From Blastomyces gilchristii SLH14081 (lineage: Eukaryota; Ascomycota; Eurotiomycetes; Onygenales; Ajellomycetaceae), in contig NW_003101672.1 in the NCBI RefSeq assembly GCF_000003855.2, forward strand, positions 1,258,134 to 1,322,133: DNA of 64,000 bases, written 5' to 3'. The position numbers were made by a program, and so were the translations under genes. The first letter of the stretch is position 1. Each line of letters opens with the position of its first letter. Under the pieces are notes generated by a model. That model saw only the letters and a list, made by a program, of their open reading frames with translations, did not search any database and had not been told where the DNA came from. This document shows positions 10,108 to 22,000 of this stretch, one piece after another.

Positions 10108-11574
10108 TTCATGCACTGTATCCTCCGTCTTCTAGAAATTTCTGCCCTGTATTTGTTGCAGAACTTGGTTGTGACCCTTGATTTCGGTTTTGGTACTTTG
10201 GTACTCTTTACTTGCTATTGAGTTCATGGTTAACGACGACATTTTAATGCTTTGTGGTTCGCAACACGGTGCTTACTCTGGCCCAGTGAGGACGCTTTGA
10301 GTGCCAACGGCAGCCGCTGCGACGAGGAAAGTGGAATTCCGTACTTGCGTCTTGTAGTTAGATCTCAAACTGCCTAGGTGTCCGACAAGCAAATAGTGGC
10401 CGTACCTTTCAAGGAGCTGCTAAATTACGCAAAAGTTTGTGCCTAGGTGAGAGGAAAACTCCTACTCAACAACAAACAAACACCCAATGTTGAAGAAGCG
10501 ATTACTTTTTAAACTGGTCCCCATGAAGGAAGTGGAAAAGGAATAGCTAGGGCTAAGAAGAATTCTTTGTTATTCATGTACCACATGTTTGTGTGTACAT
10601 GTACATACGGACCTGGGGTTACTTCCGAAGCTTCTGCCCTTGTTCTGTTAGTACTAACTCTAAGATTGTTTGCTGTCCCGCCTCTTGTCTTTTTGTTGCT
10701 ACTTACACCACTATGTACCTCCCCCGTCGCTCAGGGCTCTGCTGTAGCGTACTCTGGAAGAGGGCACAATTGAATGGCTTAAACGGAAGAATCATTGGAA
10801 GAAACAAGTGATATATAGAGAAAGCTGAAATTCCCAACATGTCCCTGCCTATGTTGCTCGATTTCTCATTTCTTTCTATGATATAAATATTCCACAACAA
10901 GCGGAGCTCTAGAATGGTTGGAAGGTCTGATTCACATTTCATTTCTTTGCTTTGCGAAAACTTACCCCTTATCATTTACACTCCATTTATGTCTGCAGAT
11001 CACTTTGTTCAAACATGGATATTTTTTAAAGCTTATAGAGATCCAGCTACTTGCGGTGTTGTCGCATCAGGCAATCTGGCCGATGAAACCGACAGCAGCG
11101 AGAAGGACAGTGGATATCTGACACCGTGAAGAAGGCGAAGACCATCAGCATTTAGGTGTTGTTGATTTTCTGTGGATGTATGTGCACACAAGCCGGGAAT
11201 TTGAATCGTGTGACTTAATATCACCTGCTACGGGTGTAGGAATAGAGCTCCTACTCTCCTAGGCTGTCAAATTTTTATCCTTGAAAATGTGGGATGTTGG
11301 GGTCTGGGATCTAGTTAAAGCCGGAGATTAAAAAAAAGGGGAAAAAAAGAAAAAAAAGAAAAAAAAAATTTTTCACGCCCGGCTTTGCACATACGAATGT
11401 TTAAGTTACCTCTAGTTATCACTCATGCCCTGCGTCAGCTTGGCGATAGTTAGGTTTTGCCTTTGATCATCGAGTTAACGATAACGTAGGCTAAAAATAA
11501 AACGAGCAACTTATTAACTTAGCCATTTAGTGGGAAATTTTGATTTTGCTCAGATTGAACCAAACCATCATCCC

Positions 11575-12540
11575 ATGGAGTTACCAACTGCATCCTCCCT
11601 CAACAGCGCCATCACTCAAGACTGGAACAAAGACACCATCTCCTCCCTCGTACCCATAGAAACACATAAGCTTTTCCTCTCCGTCTCGGGCCCACCACGA
11701 GGCACCAACGCTCCCGTGGTGGTCGTCCTGCCTGGCGCAGGGGAAACTGTCAGGTCCTACCCAGCCCTTGAAAGGATCGTCTCGACATTTGCGCGTATCC
11801 TTCTGTACGACCGCTCAGGCCTTGGGCGCAGTGAGGATGGTCCCAGCCGCCCAACAGCAGTATCGGCAGCGAGCGAATTAAGTGACGCCCTGGACGCTGC
11901 TGGAATATGCCCGCCCTTCATTCTGGTCGGGCACTCGTACGGCGGCATAATTGCGCGTGAGTTATTACACATCCGCCAGAACGATGTGGCTGGCATGGTG
12001 CTTGCAGAAGCTGCTACAGAGCGACAGTGCCAGTTCTTTCAGATCCCAGACCCCAATGTAGCCGCGGTCCTTGGTGGTCTCAACTTCGCGCAGGTCACGG
12101 GCTTGAGGGCGGATTCTATGCTCTCTAGAGATGAGTGGCGGGCCCGAGCGATAGAGAGACCACGGGGAATGGCATCTTCTCAGGCTGAGGCAGACTCGTT
12201 TGTTGAAGTGTGTGAGACGTTGGCTGTGAAGGGACAGTTTGAAAGACAAGCCATGGGAAATAGACCCGTGAGCATTATACGCTGCAATGGCATGAGGGAC
12301 TACGAAAGACTGTATGCAAAAGGTGTAGAGGTTGGGAATGGGACGCAAGAGCAAAGGAAGGCATTTCGTGATCTATTAGATAGTTGGGATGAAATTGACC
12401 GGGAGCTGAAGGAAGAGCAGCTCCGGTTGAGCTCCAAGTGTCATTTTGTGCATGTTGCAGACTGTGGGCATAATGTACAGCTTACCCGACCGGATGTTAT
12501 CGCTGAGGAGATCAAATGGGTGCTTGACAATATCTGTTGA
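11575..12540 (+). CDS. Alpha/beta hydrolase (321 aa)
   Basis: A single exon from ATG 11575 (MELPTASSLN) encodes 321 residues. The frame is open further upstream, but only with a GTG, so this ATG is preferred. The fold is clear: VVVVLPGAGETVRSY, LLYDRSGLGRSE, the nucleophile elbow GHSYGG (serine near residue 121) and a late histidine in ADCGHNVQLTRPD (near 297). The acid of the triad is probably an Asp or Glu in the variable region before residue 250. The family covers esterases, lipases and epoxide hydrolases, and the substrate cannot be read from the sequence. No signal peptide is visible, so it is probably cytosolic. Its neighbours suggest no pathway. Confidence 0.8.
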   Translation: MELPTASSLNSAITQDWNKDTISSLVPIETHKLFLSVSGPPRGTNAPVVVVLPGAGETVRSYPALERIVSTFARILLYDRSGLGRSEDGPSRPTAVSAASELSDALDAAGICPPFILVGHSYGGIIARELLHIRQNDVAGMVLAEAATERQCQFFQIPDPNVAAVLGGLNFAQVTGLRADSMLSRDEWRARAIERPRGMASSQAEADSFVEVCETLAVKGQFERQAMGNRPVSIIRCNGMRDYERLYAKGVEVGNGTQEQRKAFRDLLDSWDEIDRELKEEQLRLSSKCHFVHVADCGHNVQLTRPDVIAEEIKWVLDNIC

Positions 12541-13065
12541 AAGATTCACTCCTTGTTTTGAACCTTTCCAGGAGGTAAATTCAGGATTTCCAGAGTTTTG
12601 TAGTTTATTTCCTTAACTTTATCCCGTTTACAGCCAATTTTTCTGATAACGGGCAAGAAAGCAAACAACGATATCCTTCCAGCGTACGCAATGCATAGCA
12701 GATATTACTTTAATATCTATGTCTATCTATCTCCCAATGCGACAACTACAACTTTACAACTTGTACTCCAGAATTCTTACATCATACTATGACGTCACAT
12801 ATACAATTTCTGCCACGTGATTGGCCAAACATTCCCGCACGTGACATGTCGTCCGTTTTAGGAAGTTTTGTCCCGCTAAATAGCTTCATCTTTCGACTGC
12901 AACTTCAACTTCAACTTCTCCAACATTCTCCGGTGTTATTCCTTGCAGAGTCCGTTTGGAAATCATTCTGTTATTTTACGTGTATCTAGGCCACCATATT
13001 TGGATTGACAGCTTGAAGAATCGTCGGCACCATACTTCATACTATACTATCCATTGTTCCTAGCC
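12541..13065 (+). promoter_or_regulatory. Promoter region with CRE and E-box/CCAAT sites
   Basis: Upstream of the gene at 13066 are a perfect CRE/ATF site TGACGTCA (12790-12797), two CACGTG E-boxes (12814-12819, fused to ATTGG, an inverted CCAAT; and 12838-12843) and a CT-rich leader with an AACTTC repeat near 12900. These are common fungal bZIP, bHLH (Cbf1-like) and CCAAT-complex sites. Use in vivo is inferred. Confidence 0.5.
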
Positions 13066-14257
13066 ATGCCTCCTGATATCAACTCCCTTCCCCCCTCCCG
13101 CGCGACCTCCCATTCCCCTTACCAGCCACGCGCGTATTCGAATTCAGCGGAGGCTCCATTGGGCCAATCGCCTTCCCCTCGTTCTTCTTCAACTTCTCTT
13201 GCTGCGGCTGCAACCATGAACGCAACAGACCGCTCGAGACGTTCTTCAGTTAGTGCCAACCGTGGCTCTCCGCATGCTACTAGAGTGCACGAGCGCCGCC
13301 GGTCCACGGTGCCAATGAACCTGAATATAAATGACCCGACTTTGCCGGGTCCTGGCGAACTGTCCAGTAGTGACCACCGTTCATCCATTGGAAGTTCTTA
13401 TAGGACCCACAGCCCAACCAGTATTGGCGGGAACCCAGCTATTGCCACTGGGGACCCCCACCACCAACGAACGCCGTCTCTTGGTGAGATACATCAGGAG
13501 CTAGAGCAGGAGCAGGAAGCGCAGGTGGTACGTGAAAAGAAATTACAAATGCAAAATATGTTTGGACATACACTATGAATAAGACGAAATCTAACAGAAT
13601 CGATAGAATCGACTGCTGCAAATGATTCGGATACAGCAAGCCCAGCTGCAGAGACAACAGCAGCAGCAACAACACCAACAGTCTGCCGCATCAGGGACTG
13701 CCATCGCTGACGATTCCACGCCAACATCTGAGCGTTCCGTATCTTTCCCTCCCATACCACCACCGCTACCAACACACAGATCCTCAACCCAATTTCCATC
13801 CAATCTTTCCCGGCGCCGCAGCTCTGGTCATTCCCCCGCAGTACCTCCCCATTCGGACCCGGAAACTAATATTTGGACTGCCGATTGGGCGTCGATGGGT
13901 GGAGACGGTAGTGGGCGACGCGGCAGTCGAGACGAAACGTCTTACTACCAAGCAGAAACTGCGATGTTAACAAGGGAAAATCAAATGCTTCGAGTGAGGA
14001 TTCGGGAGCTAGGTATGCTCTTACATACTTGCACATCCAGCGATATGATATTAAAGGGCTTTTAAGATTTTCGTACTGACTCTTCTACTTCCATTACAGA
14101 GCGCCAAGTCGCCGAACTAAGCTCATCAACTGCTCACACGCCAAGCGCCGGATCTCGCCTATCGAATGCAGAGGCCGTACCTCCAACTCCAGCTAGAACC
14201 GAATCAGAGCAGTCATCCCAAGCACCGCAACCTGCTGAGGATGTAGAAAAGCCTTGA
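13066..14257 (+). CDS. Conserved fungal coiled-coil protein, function unknown (341 aa)
   Basis: Three exons (13066-13527, 13607-14012, 14100-14257) encode 341 residues. Joins are EAQV|NRLLQMIRIQQ and RIREL/ERQVAELS, and both introns have CTAAC- or CTGAC-like branch sites. The first half is Ser/Pro/Arg-rich and probably disordered. It includes a conserved-looking stretch TPSLGEIHQELEQEQEAQV that leads into a Gln-rich helix (QLQRQQQQQQHQQ). A later WTADWAS motif precedes a leucine-patterned coiled coil, YYQAETAMLTRENQMLRVRI. This layout is seen in an unnamed family of filamentous fungi. The coiled coil suggests dimerisation, but no basic region is evident, so I do not call it a bZIP factor. The start is the first ATG after a CT-rich leader. 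Confidence 0.75.
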
Positions 14258-14924
14258 AACAGGAGCGTCTTTTATTTCAGCTTTAGTATGCCGAACATCG
14301 TACCATCCTGCCACATGCAAGGATGCCTAACACAACTGCCCCAATGTTGAAATCCGTTGGTTACATTCGATAACCAGCCCCTCCAAACACACAACACCCT
14401 CTCCCGCATAACGTTATCTATTGCCAAACACAATAAACAAAATCTGTTTCGGATACGTACATCAACTTCGATATCGGGTCGCAGTCTCAAGTACCGTACA
14501 AGCCCAATGCAGATTTATGATTGACCACACGAATAAAAATTATTTATCGTGAGGCAGATGGTTGGCAAATTTATAGCTTTACGATCTTTGCCTAGGAGGA
14601 ATGATGCTATTGCTATTCCTTTTAGAAGTAAATGTTTTGTGGGGCGGTGAAGAAAACCGTACAGTGTGTGACTTACCAATGATGGCATAGGGATAAAAGT
14701 CGGTCTCCTCTTCCCTCTTTTTCTTGTACTTACTTCCTTTCTGTTCCTTTATTCCTCATGTTATCGCGTTCAGCGTTCAAATGTGTACCTATGACATACC
14801 TCGCTTTGTTTGGCTCTTTTCGTCTTCTTATTCTTGTCTCTACTCTTCATTCCGTGTGCCACTTCTCAGGATGAGTGATTCACCAAATTTTGTTTTTTGT
14901 TCCTTTCTCGATTACGATATGTAT

Positions 14925-14925
<1 letters not shown>

Positions 14926-14962
<37 letters not shown>
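14926..14962. repeat. Poly(T) tract, 37 bases
   Basis: A homopolymer in the intergenic region, 350 bases before the poly(A)/(GA)n tract of opposite polarity. Confidence 0.9.
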
Positions 14963-14964
<2 letters not shown>

Positions 14965-15305
14965 CACGGCGAACTTTATCCTACGTAACTACCTTCGTGA
15001 AAACGTGGGAATGAAGGACCTAATGACAATTATTTGATGAAACAGCCCTCTTTATTATTATTACCTATCATTCATTATTATTACTATTATTTCTGAAGTT
15101 CAAAAGAAATATAAGAAAAGGATACCCAAGAATCATTCACCTAGGTAGGAAAAATGTTTAATCCATTGTGACAACACACATCACTACCTCCAGGCTTGAC
15201 AGGTTGCATTGGGCATTGGGGCAAACAGTAATTCAGAGCCTTCAAACTATTAAGAGAGGAGATAAGCATCCTGACTATCGAAATAGCCAATTATTCGATG
15301 CCGCC

Positions 15306-15308
<3 letters not shown>

Positions 15309-15371
<63 letters not shown>
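15309..15371. repeat. Poly(A) followed by (GA)n
   Basis: About 30 A (15309-15338) followed by about 16 GA dinucleotides (15339-15371). Confidence 0.9.
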
Positions 15372-15375
<4 letters not shown>

Positions 15376-15831
15376 AAGAGAAGATAGGATTAAAAATATA
15401 GAATAAATAAGAGAAAATGAGGTTTATCTATCTATGTAGGTATATATACACGCAAAAAGCAAACCGACAGGGCAGGAGAGCGAAAAGAAGAAAGAGAGAA
15501 AAAAAGCTCCAAGCATCAGCAGGGGGAAGACAACATGTCAAGAATTAAAAATAAAACCATATGTAAAATCATAACACATATCCCCACTCAAAAGCGCGCT
15601 ATTTTTTTTGAATATGAATAGAACCCCATTCATCAAATGTCACCTTCCACCACCACCACCATTCACTGAGTTCACCAGCTGATAGACCACCGCTCTGCAC
15701 TCACCATTGTCTTCTTCTCTCCCTCGCGCATCCGTCCCATCGCCAAATAGTACCCAGCACAAACAATATTCTATTCTCTTTTCCCAACAATGGCGTGCAT
15801 GTTGACATGACATTAAGAAGCAAGTGTGTTT

Positions 15832-16024
15832 TTACAATTTGGCCTTCTCCGCCTCAGCCAGGAGATCTGGCATGAGCAGCTCGCGGATCTCGCAGGCGGC
15901 CTCGTTGAGGTAGAAGCTCATGCGCTCAGCGCCGAGTTTCTTGCAGACGATATTGAATTGGATGCTAGATTGGGGGGGAAGGATTAGTTAGGTTCACCCA
16001 GAAGGAAAAATAAAACAGAAACGG

Positions 16025-16072
<48 letters not shown>

Positions 16073-18137
16073 ATACCTATTCTCATTAATCATATACGCA
16101 ATACCAAACCCATCATCCACAACCTGACTCCATCCATATCCATTGAAATACTCAGAGCTCAGCTGGCTAGAACTGATGAACCACTTGCCACTGTACGCAT
16201 ATGCCGGATCCTCGAAGAGTGCAGGGACCTTCTCGCCCTCCGCAATGAGCTTCTTAAGGCCAAACAGGTGTCTGTCAACACCCTTGCCCAGGCTCGCGTC
16301 GGCAGTATACTTGCTATGCGCAACGACGGCGGCGCGGAAGTTCTTGGCAACGACTTCGCGGGGCACGTTGATGTCAGTGTGGGACTTGCAGAAGGCAACG
16401 CTCTCGTCGGAGACGCTGCGGGTGGTCTCGGTGCGGCCGAGCTGGAACTTGCGCGTCGAGGCGGATTCGTAGGTTGGTCTGCTCTTGCCGTACATTTTGA
16501 AGTAGGCGAGCTGGATGACCATCTGCACGTAGGCGTCGGGGCTGCATCTGAATCTCTTGATCCAGCCCTTTACCGTATCCCTGGAAGGCTTGGGCCGCGC
16601 AGCTTCGTGCTGGCCGATGACGGTCGTGAAGGCGTGGGTGGCTGTGGCGATGTCGTCAATGGCTTTCTTGTTGAGCTCGAATTTGATGGGCTGGGGGTCG
16701 GGGAGAATGGACCGGATTTTCTGGGTTGGAGTAGTCGAGGGCGGTTGTTGAAGATCATGTTGTTGACGTAGTCGTTGAGGCGGTGGGTTGGGGTGCCGTC
16801 CATCATGCTGTGCTCGCCCATGAAGCCGGCGGTGCCGTTCTCGTTGACAATGAACTGGAGGGGCTTGTCGAACCAGCGGTTGCAGCCGTCGCCGTGCCAG
16901 TAGGCGTGGGCGCGCTCTTCCAGAGTGACGGGCGAGGCATCGTCTAGGCAGACAACGAATGATGCGCTCTGAATGGTCTCCAACGACGCTTCGTTGGCGG
17001 GGCTGGCTTTGACGAGGTTCTCTCTGGCGGTGGTCCAGAAGTCTCGGTTAGCAGAGGTCAGCACACCAACTGCGTGGACTTTCTCTGCGTTTTGGTAAAT
17101 TTTCTCGAACTGGTGCTGAAGCTCAGAGGTATTGAGTTGCTGGCCATTGACATGGGTTTGAAGTTTGAAGGCCTGGTTCTTGCGAATCACAATAATATGT
17201 TCATTGCCCTTGGCAGGGTATGTGACGGGGTAATCAGCCTTGTTAGCGGGCATACGGCAGGCATTGAACATGTATTGGTACGAGCTCATAGCCATTGGCT
17301 CCTTGCGCAGATACTCTGGCTCAAGAGATCCATCGTCGACCTGTTTCTTGAACTCCAGTACGGAGGTAGTGATGGCAGCGGCGCGCTTTGCGGGGTTTCT
17401 CCGCAGCCGGTCATCCCGGTACGAGTAGAAGTAGCTGACATATGGCACGACGGGGTCACGGTAGGCAAGATATGCGGCGTCGTTCCACCAGTCGGAAAGC
17501 CAGTTCACATGTTTAGGATCGGCTGCGCGGGCTAGTAACCGCTTCTGGAGAGGTTCTCCCTCACCACCTGGTTTAATGAAGTCCTCAACAGCCTTGGAGG
17601 TCCTTTTGAATTCTGACTCGGTGAGAAGTGGGTGGACTGATTTGAGGTATCGTCTGCCGGTTTCTTCAAGGGCTGGAACTGGGAGTCTCGGGAGAGAATC
17701 CTCGAATCTGAGCATCTTCCCCTTGGATAGATCCTCCTTGTATCCTGTATCACAGTAATCAAACAAACCAAAGATCAGTCGCAAGGCCAATTAGAGGCTT
17801 TAAATGGCTAGTATCCTCCTTCCTCCCCCTGTCCGGAAACATGGAGGAAGTAGGATGCGGGCATATAAGATGTACCTTGAGGAACAGACGAGTTGGCTCG
17901 ACGAGAGGCCATTGTGATAGACTAGACAGATCGCCATACAATGTCAGCTACACAGCAGCGCTAGGGGGTGTTTCAACGACAACCATAAAACTGCAAATCA
18001 AAACCTAAACAGCTAGATATGGGCACGAATGAGAGATGAACAGCACAGGCGAAACGAACCGTAGTGCGGGCAGGGCCTAGAGCAGATGTAGCTCGTCCAA
18101 GAACAGAGAGCCGGCCACGAGCAGCAGCAGGGAACAT
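15832..18137 (-). CDS. CAT2: Carnitine O-acetyltransferase, mitochondrial/peroxisomal, with frame disruption
   Basis: It moves acetyl groups between CoA and carnitine so that acetyl units can cross organelle membranes. Exons are 18060-18137, 17876-17921, 16077-17744 and 15832-15964. Exon 1 gives a basic presequence (MFPAAARGRLSVLGRATSAL). Exon 2 holds an in-frame second ATG (MASRRANSS). The protein ends EKAKL, a PTS1-type AKL. This is the layout for dual targeting to mitochondria and peroxisomes, as known for yeast CAT2. The catalytic His lies in GEHSMMDGTP (near 357), and substrate-binding motifs RTETTRSVS and GVDRHLFGL follow. Exon 3 is short by one base net. The frame changes near 16718-16738, and a compensated pair near 16594 and 16565 replaces the conserved FQGYGKG reading. 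As written, translation stops early at 16570. These lie in short homopolymers, so sequencing error is likely. Intron 3 contains a 44-base poly(A). Confidence 0.88.
16025..16068. repeat. Poly(A) tract inside an intron of the carnitine acetyltransferase gene
   Basis: A 44-base run inside the last intron (15965-16076). On the coding strand it is a poly(T) starting a few bases after the donor, far from the acceptor, so it is not an ordinary polypyrimidine tract. Confidence 0.9.
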
Positions 18138-18695
18138 CCCTCTTGAGAACTGGCGAAGAATTTGGAAGAAAGAGAGGGGATTAAGGAGAGAACAAGAGGG
18201 TGTAAAAGAGGTGGATATATATTAAACTAAAATAAAAAAGAGAGCAGAGTTGCGCCGTCTCTTATTCTTAGTCGGGAGGAAGAAAGAAGCGAGGACTCGC
18301 GAAGAGAATAATCGCGAGAGTCCTTCGATGCTGGTTGGTTGCGGTGCGGGCCTGGTCGCCGAGTGCCGAGGTTGTTTGGAGCTAGGTCACATGTCTTCTA
18401 CTCTCCAAGGTACGGTGGCATTTATTGTATTATTCTACTAGCAGCTCTGTATTTCGCTGTGAGATGTCAAGAAGATGGGGAAAAAAGAACAAAAAAGAAA
18501 GAACAAAATTTCTCAATCAATAGCACCCAGAAGTTTTGTGCTGGGTGACGCTCCTTACCACTCGTTCAACCAAATGCCCGATTAAGCCAATATCCCGGCC
18601 CGGGCCACCCCGCCATAAGGTGATTTGCCCGCTAGCTGTATCAGATGAGAGATTCCTGCGGATCCAACGCTACGAAGCGTAAGGATGGGATGCAA

Positions 18696-18732
<37 letters not shown>

Positions 18733-19087
18733 GAAAAGAAAAGAAAAAGAAGGGAAAAAAATAGGTTGGGAAAAATATCCCCGTAGCCAGTCAAATTAAA
18801 ACTCCAAACTATACAAAACTGATGGGAGGGGGGTAACACGCTCTGCTGTATCTGATATCAAAAAGAGAAAAACACACAAATAAAAACCCAAAGATAAAAA
18901 TGATAAAAATGAGACACAGGGAACCATAAAAAGGAGAAAGAGATCAAGAGAACATATCAAGAAGCACACTTAAGTATAAATATGAAAGAAAAAAGATTTG
19001 GCAGAAATCCAAAAAAAATGGGCGTAAGAGGGTACAGGGGCGAAATGAAAATATATGTATCACAAATCACCCAACACAATAAATACC
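18138..19087. other. Intergenic region between two minus-strand genes
   Basis: 950 bases hold the carnitine acetyltransferase promoter and the RXT3 3' flank. A poly(A)/(AAAAG)n tract lies at 18694-18746. No supported gene. Confidence 0.55.
18694..18746. repeat. Poly(A) and (AAAAG)n pentamer repeat
   Basis: About 19 A followed by seven to eight AAAAG units. Confidence 0.88.
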
Positions 19088-22000
19088 TCACGACACAGGT
19101 TCAACAGCCTTAATTCCCCCTTCTCCCCCATCCATACCCATGCTCATTCTCATGCCCATCCCTCCAATCTTCGACCCATTCCGCAACTCCACTCCGCCCC
19201 TCCCCTTCATCCCGCCAGGCGTACAAATCCGCCCAGACAGCATCATACTCCTCAACCGCTTCCTCCGTGCTTCACCACCGCGCTCCTCCCCCTTCGAGCC
19301 CCCTTCATCCACCCAGTCAATCCGCTCAACTTTGAAACTCATCCCGTCATGGTTATCCCCCCACGGGCGCGACTTCAGGCCGAACATCACAGTCGAGTCG
19401 TAGCGTTCGAGGGTGGGCAGTATTAGAAGGGTAATGTGTAGATCTTTGTTAGGGGGTGGGAGGGGTGGGATTTTGGGTTTGGATTTGGACTTCGTGGTAG
19501 GGTTGGTTGTTGTTGTTGTTGTTGTTGTTTCGGGTTTGTCGGAGGGTTTAGGTTCTTTGACTCCTAGTTCATCCAGGGAAGAAAGTTTTGGCAGTGCAGT
19601 GGTAGTGCCGTTCTTGCCGTTGGGCGCATGTTGATGTTCTTTTTTGATCTCCAGATCTAGCAAGGACACATCCACATCCTCTCCCCATTCGCCGCGGATG
19701 AACCCAGAATGGATTGCTGCTGCTACGGGGTCGGAGTCATCCGTATACACACCAGTGCCCCAGAGTGCTCGTCGCGCGCAGATCTCCTCTCGATGGCTTG
19801 CGTCGATGCGAAACCGAGGGACGCGGATAGTATACGTACAATTCTCTTTACCTTCGAATCGTGGAATAGGGACTGGCGTACTCACGTAGCCGAATTTCGA
19901 ACTTTCCGGGGATGCCCGGGATGTAGGTACTCCGATCTTGGGGGCGTACAGGGTAGAACCGAGATGATACCTAGGACGATGTGCAACACTTCGTAGAAGC
20001 GGCTGTAAATTGACGATTGTGCTGTATTCTCGTATCGGGGCCGCAGAGGTTGAAGTCGACGGCGGGACAACGGATGTACCGCCAGTGGTGGACCGTGGAA
20101 CATGGTGATGATGGTGGTGGTGGTGATGCGGAGCGACAGTGGAGGGGGACAGAGCGGTACCTTCAGGGTGAATAGGTGATCGCTGGAAACCAGCCACCCC
20201 TGGCGGCGGGATGGCGTTTTGTAAAGCAAGAGACCCAGAAGCCTCATCGTCCAGCTTATGCCTGTGATGGTGGCTAGATAAAAAGTTAGTCAAAAAAAGA
20301 ATCAAAGTGCAAGGAGAAAATGTAGATAAGAGAAACTTACTGGTGACCATGGTGATGGTGGTGGTGGACATGCCGCGGCCTTCGACCACGGGTGGTCCCT
20401 GCACCACGGTTTCCAGCGCTACCCTCGCCCTCGCCTTTCATATCATCGTCTTTTGGTTTTCGTCCACGTCGCGCTGGTCCCGGCACGCTAGTTCGGGCTG
20501 GCTTCGTTGCAGATTCATTTATTTCTGCCCCCGCCGAACGTGCAGCGATACCGTCTCTCTTAAAAGGGCTCGAAGTCATGGGTGTGGATGGCCCGCTACC
20601 CGGGTGACTAGCCGCAGAAACACCAACACCACTTCCAATTCCCGAAAATACACGGCCAAGTTCGCTCTTAATACCAGCCTCTTCAGCTGGGCCGATTATT
20701 TGAGCTTGTGCGCCTTGAACAGCTTGAGGAAGTGGCGATGACCTCCCTTCTCGCTTATTCTCCGCGTTAAGGTTGAGGAGACTTCGGTGTTGAAAGGGTT
20801 CGTCACTGTCCTTGCGTTTCTGATCTTCGCCCATGCCGCCCAAAGGTCGTTGGGAGCCGGAGCCCGGGCCCAGAGTTGGAGAGAAGATTCGTGAGGGTTG
20901 TTGGAACTTGTTCAGGCTTGAGCTTTGTTGTGAATCATTGCGTTGTGAAGGCTCGGGTCGTTGTTGTTGTTGTTGCAGATGCGGCCCCGGAACTGATCGA
21001 GGACCAGGCAACTGAGATCCAAGGGGTTTCGTGTTCCGCATACCACCGAAGTCATTGCTAATAGAATGGCGCGCTGCTTCGGGAGACAGGCGCTGGATTC
21101 CACTCGAATCCCACGTAGGCCGCGGGGCTCCCTCCGGTTCCCGCTCTCCGAAATGCGATCCGAACCGTGGTTGTTGCTGTTTCATATCTTGTGATAGTCT
21201 GCCATTGTGTTCTTGCTCGCGGCTCACCGGCTCCGCGGGGCAATGGCGTTCTTGGTGCTGGATACCATATCTTCGTTGGGCATGAGACGCTGCCTCAGGC
21301 CCTGGGTATCCAGGTGCTGCAGGTTGTAATCCAAACTCTTTTGATGAGCCATCTCCAAAATGCGGACCAGACGACCTTGTTCCCGGGCTGAATAGAGATC
21401 TTCGCGACGATGGAGGCTCTTCTTGATGCGGCTGGCTACTGGGGCGTGGGATTGGCCCGCTTATGCTACCACGTCGGTCTTGGTTGTATGGGGATACTGC
21501 ATATAACCCAGAAGGGGTTGGTTGTGATGCCTGTGGTTTATCTCCGTATATTGAGGAAAGACTTTGGGGCCGAGATAAAGCCCCAAAACGAGAGGTATCC
21601 TCGGGAGGAGGCGGCTGGGGTTGGTTTTGCGGCGCGCTTCCAGAACTCGAGCGGTATGGACGAGGCGGCTGGGGTTTTGAAAACAGACCCCTATCTGGAG
21701 TGTGCGAGCGTCTTAGAGGTGGAAAATCAGAGGATGGTTGTGGTTGTCTCGAAGGGGCGGAGGGGGGCGACATTGCTCCCTGTTGGGAGCCTGCTGGAAC
21801 GGAGGATACCGAGGGGCGGCCATAGATGGAGGAAGGGCCGCTATCCCGAGGTGGACGATCTGAATCCGACCCTAACATTGACGATATCGACATGCTGCTT
21901 CCGGGTCGGTGTGCGGATGGTTGAGGAGGTTCACGTGGAGGGAAGGAGGACGGTGCGGGAGGGGGAAGTCCGGGGATGGGGGCTCCACGCGCGTGGTAAT

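Larger units (their letters stand above)
7211..11574. other. Gene-poor 4.4-kb region
   Basis: No complete gene could be supported here. The region holds the promoter of the PH-domain gene, scattered short frames without family signatures, three TACTCCGTA/TACGGAGTA words (8477, 8554, 8600), a GC-rich palindromic block (about 8690-8960), a 35-base poly(T), and one 102-codon minus frame at 9799-10107. An A-rich stretch is at 11329-11368. A short unspliced or fast-evolving gene could be missed. Confidence 0.55.
14258..15831. other. Convergent intergenic region with long homopolymers
   Basis: 1.6 kb between two gene 3' ends. It holds a 37-base poly(T), a 30-base poly(A) running into a (GA)n array, and AT-rich DNA. 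Short frames seen here are simple-repeat translations. Confidence 0.6.

Noticed and set aside
13591..13803. Cysteine-rich minus frame opposite the Gln-rich exon
   Set aside because: Reverse reading of CAG/CAA repeats.
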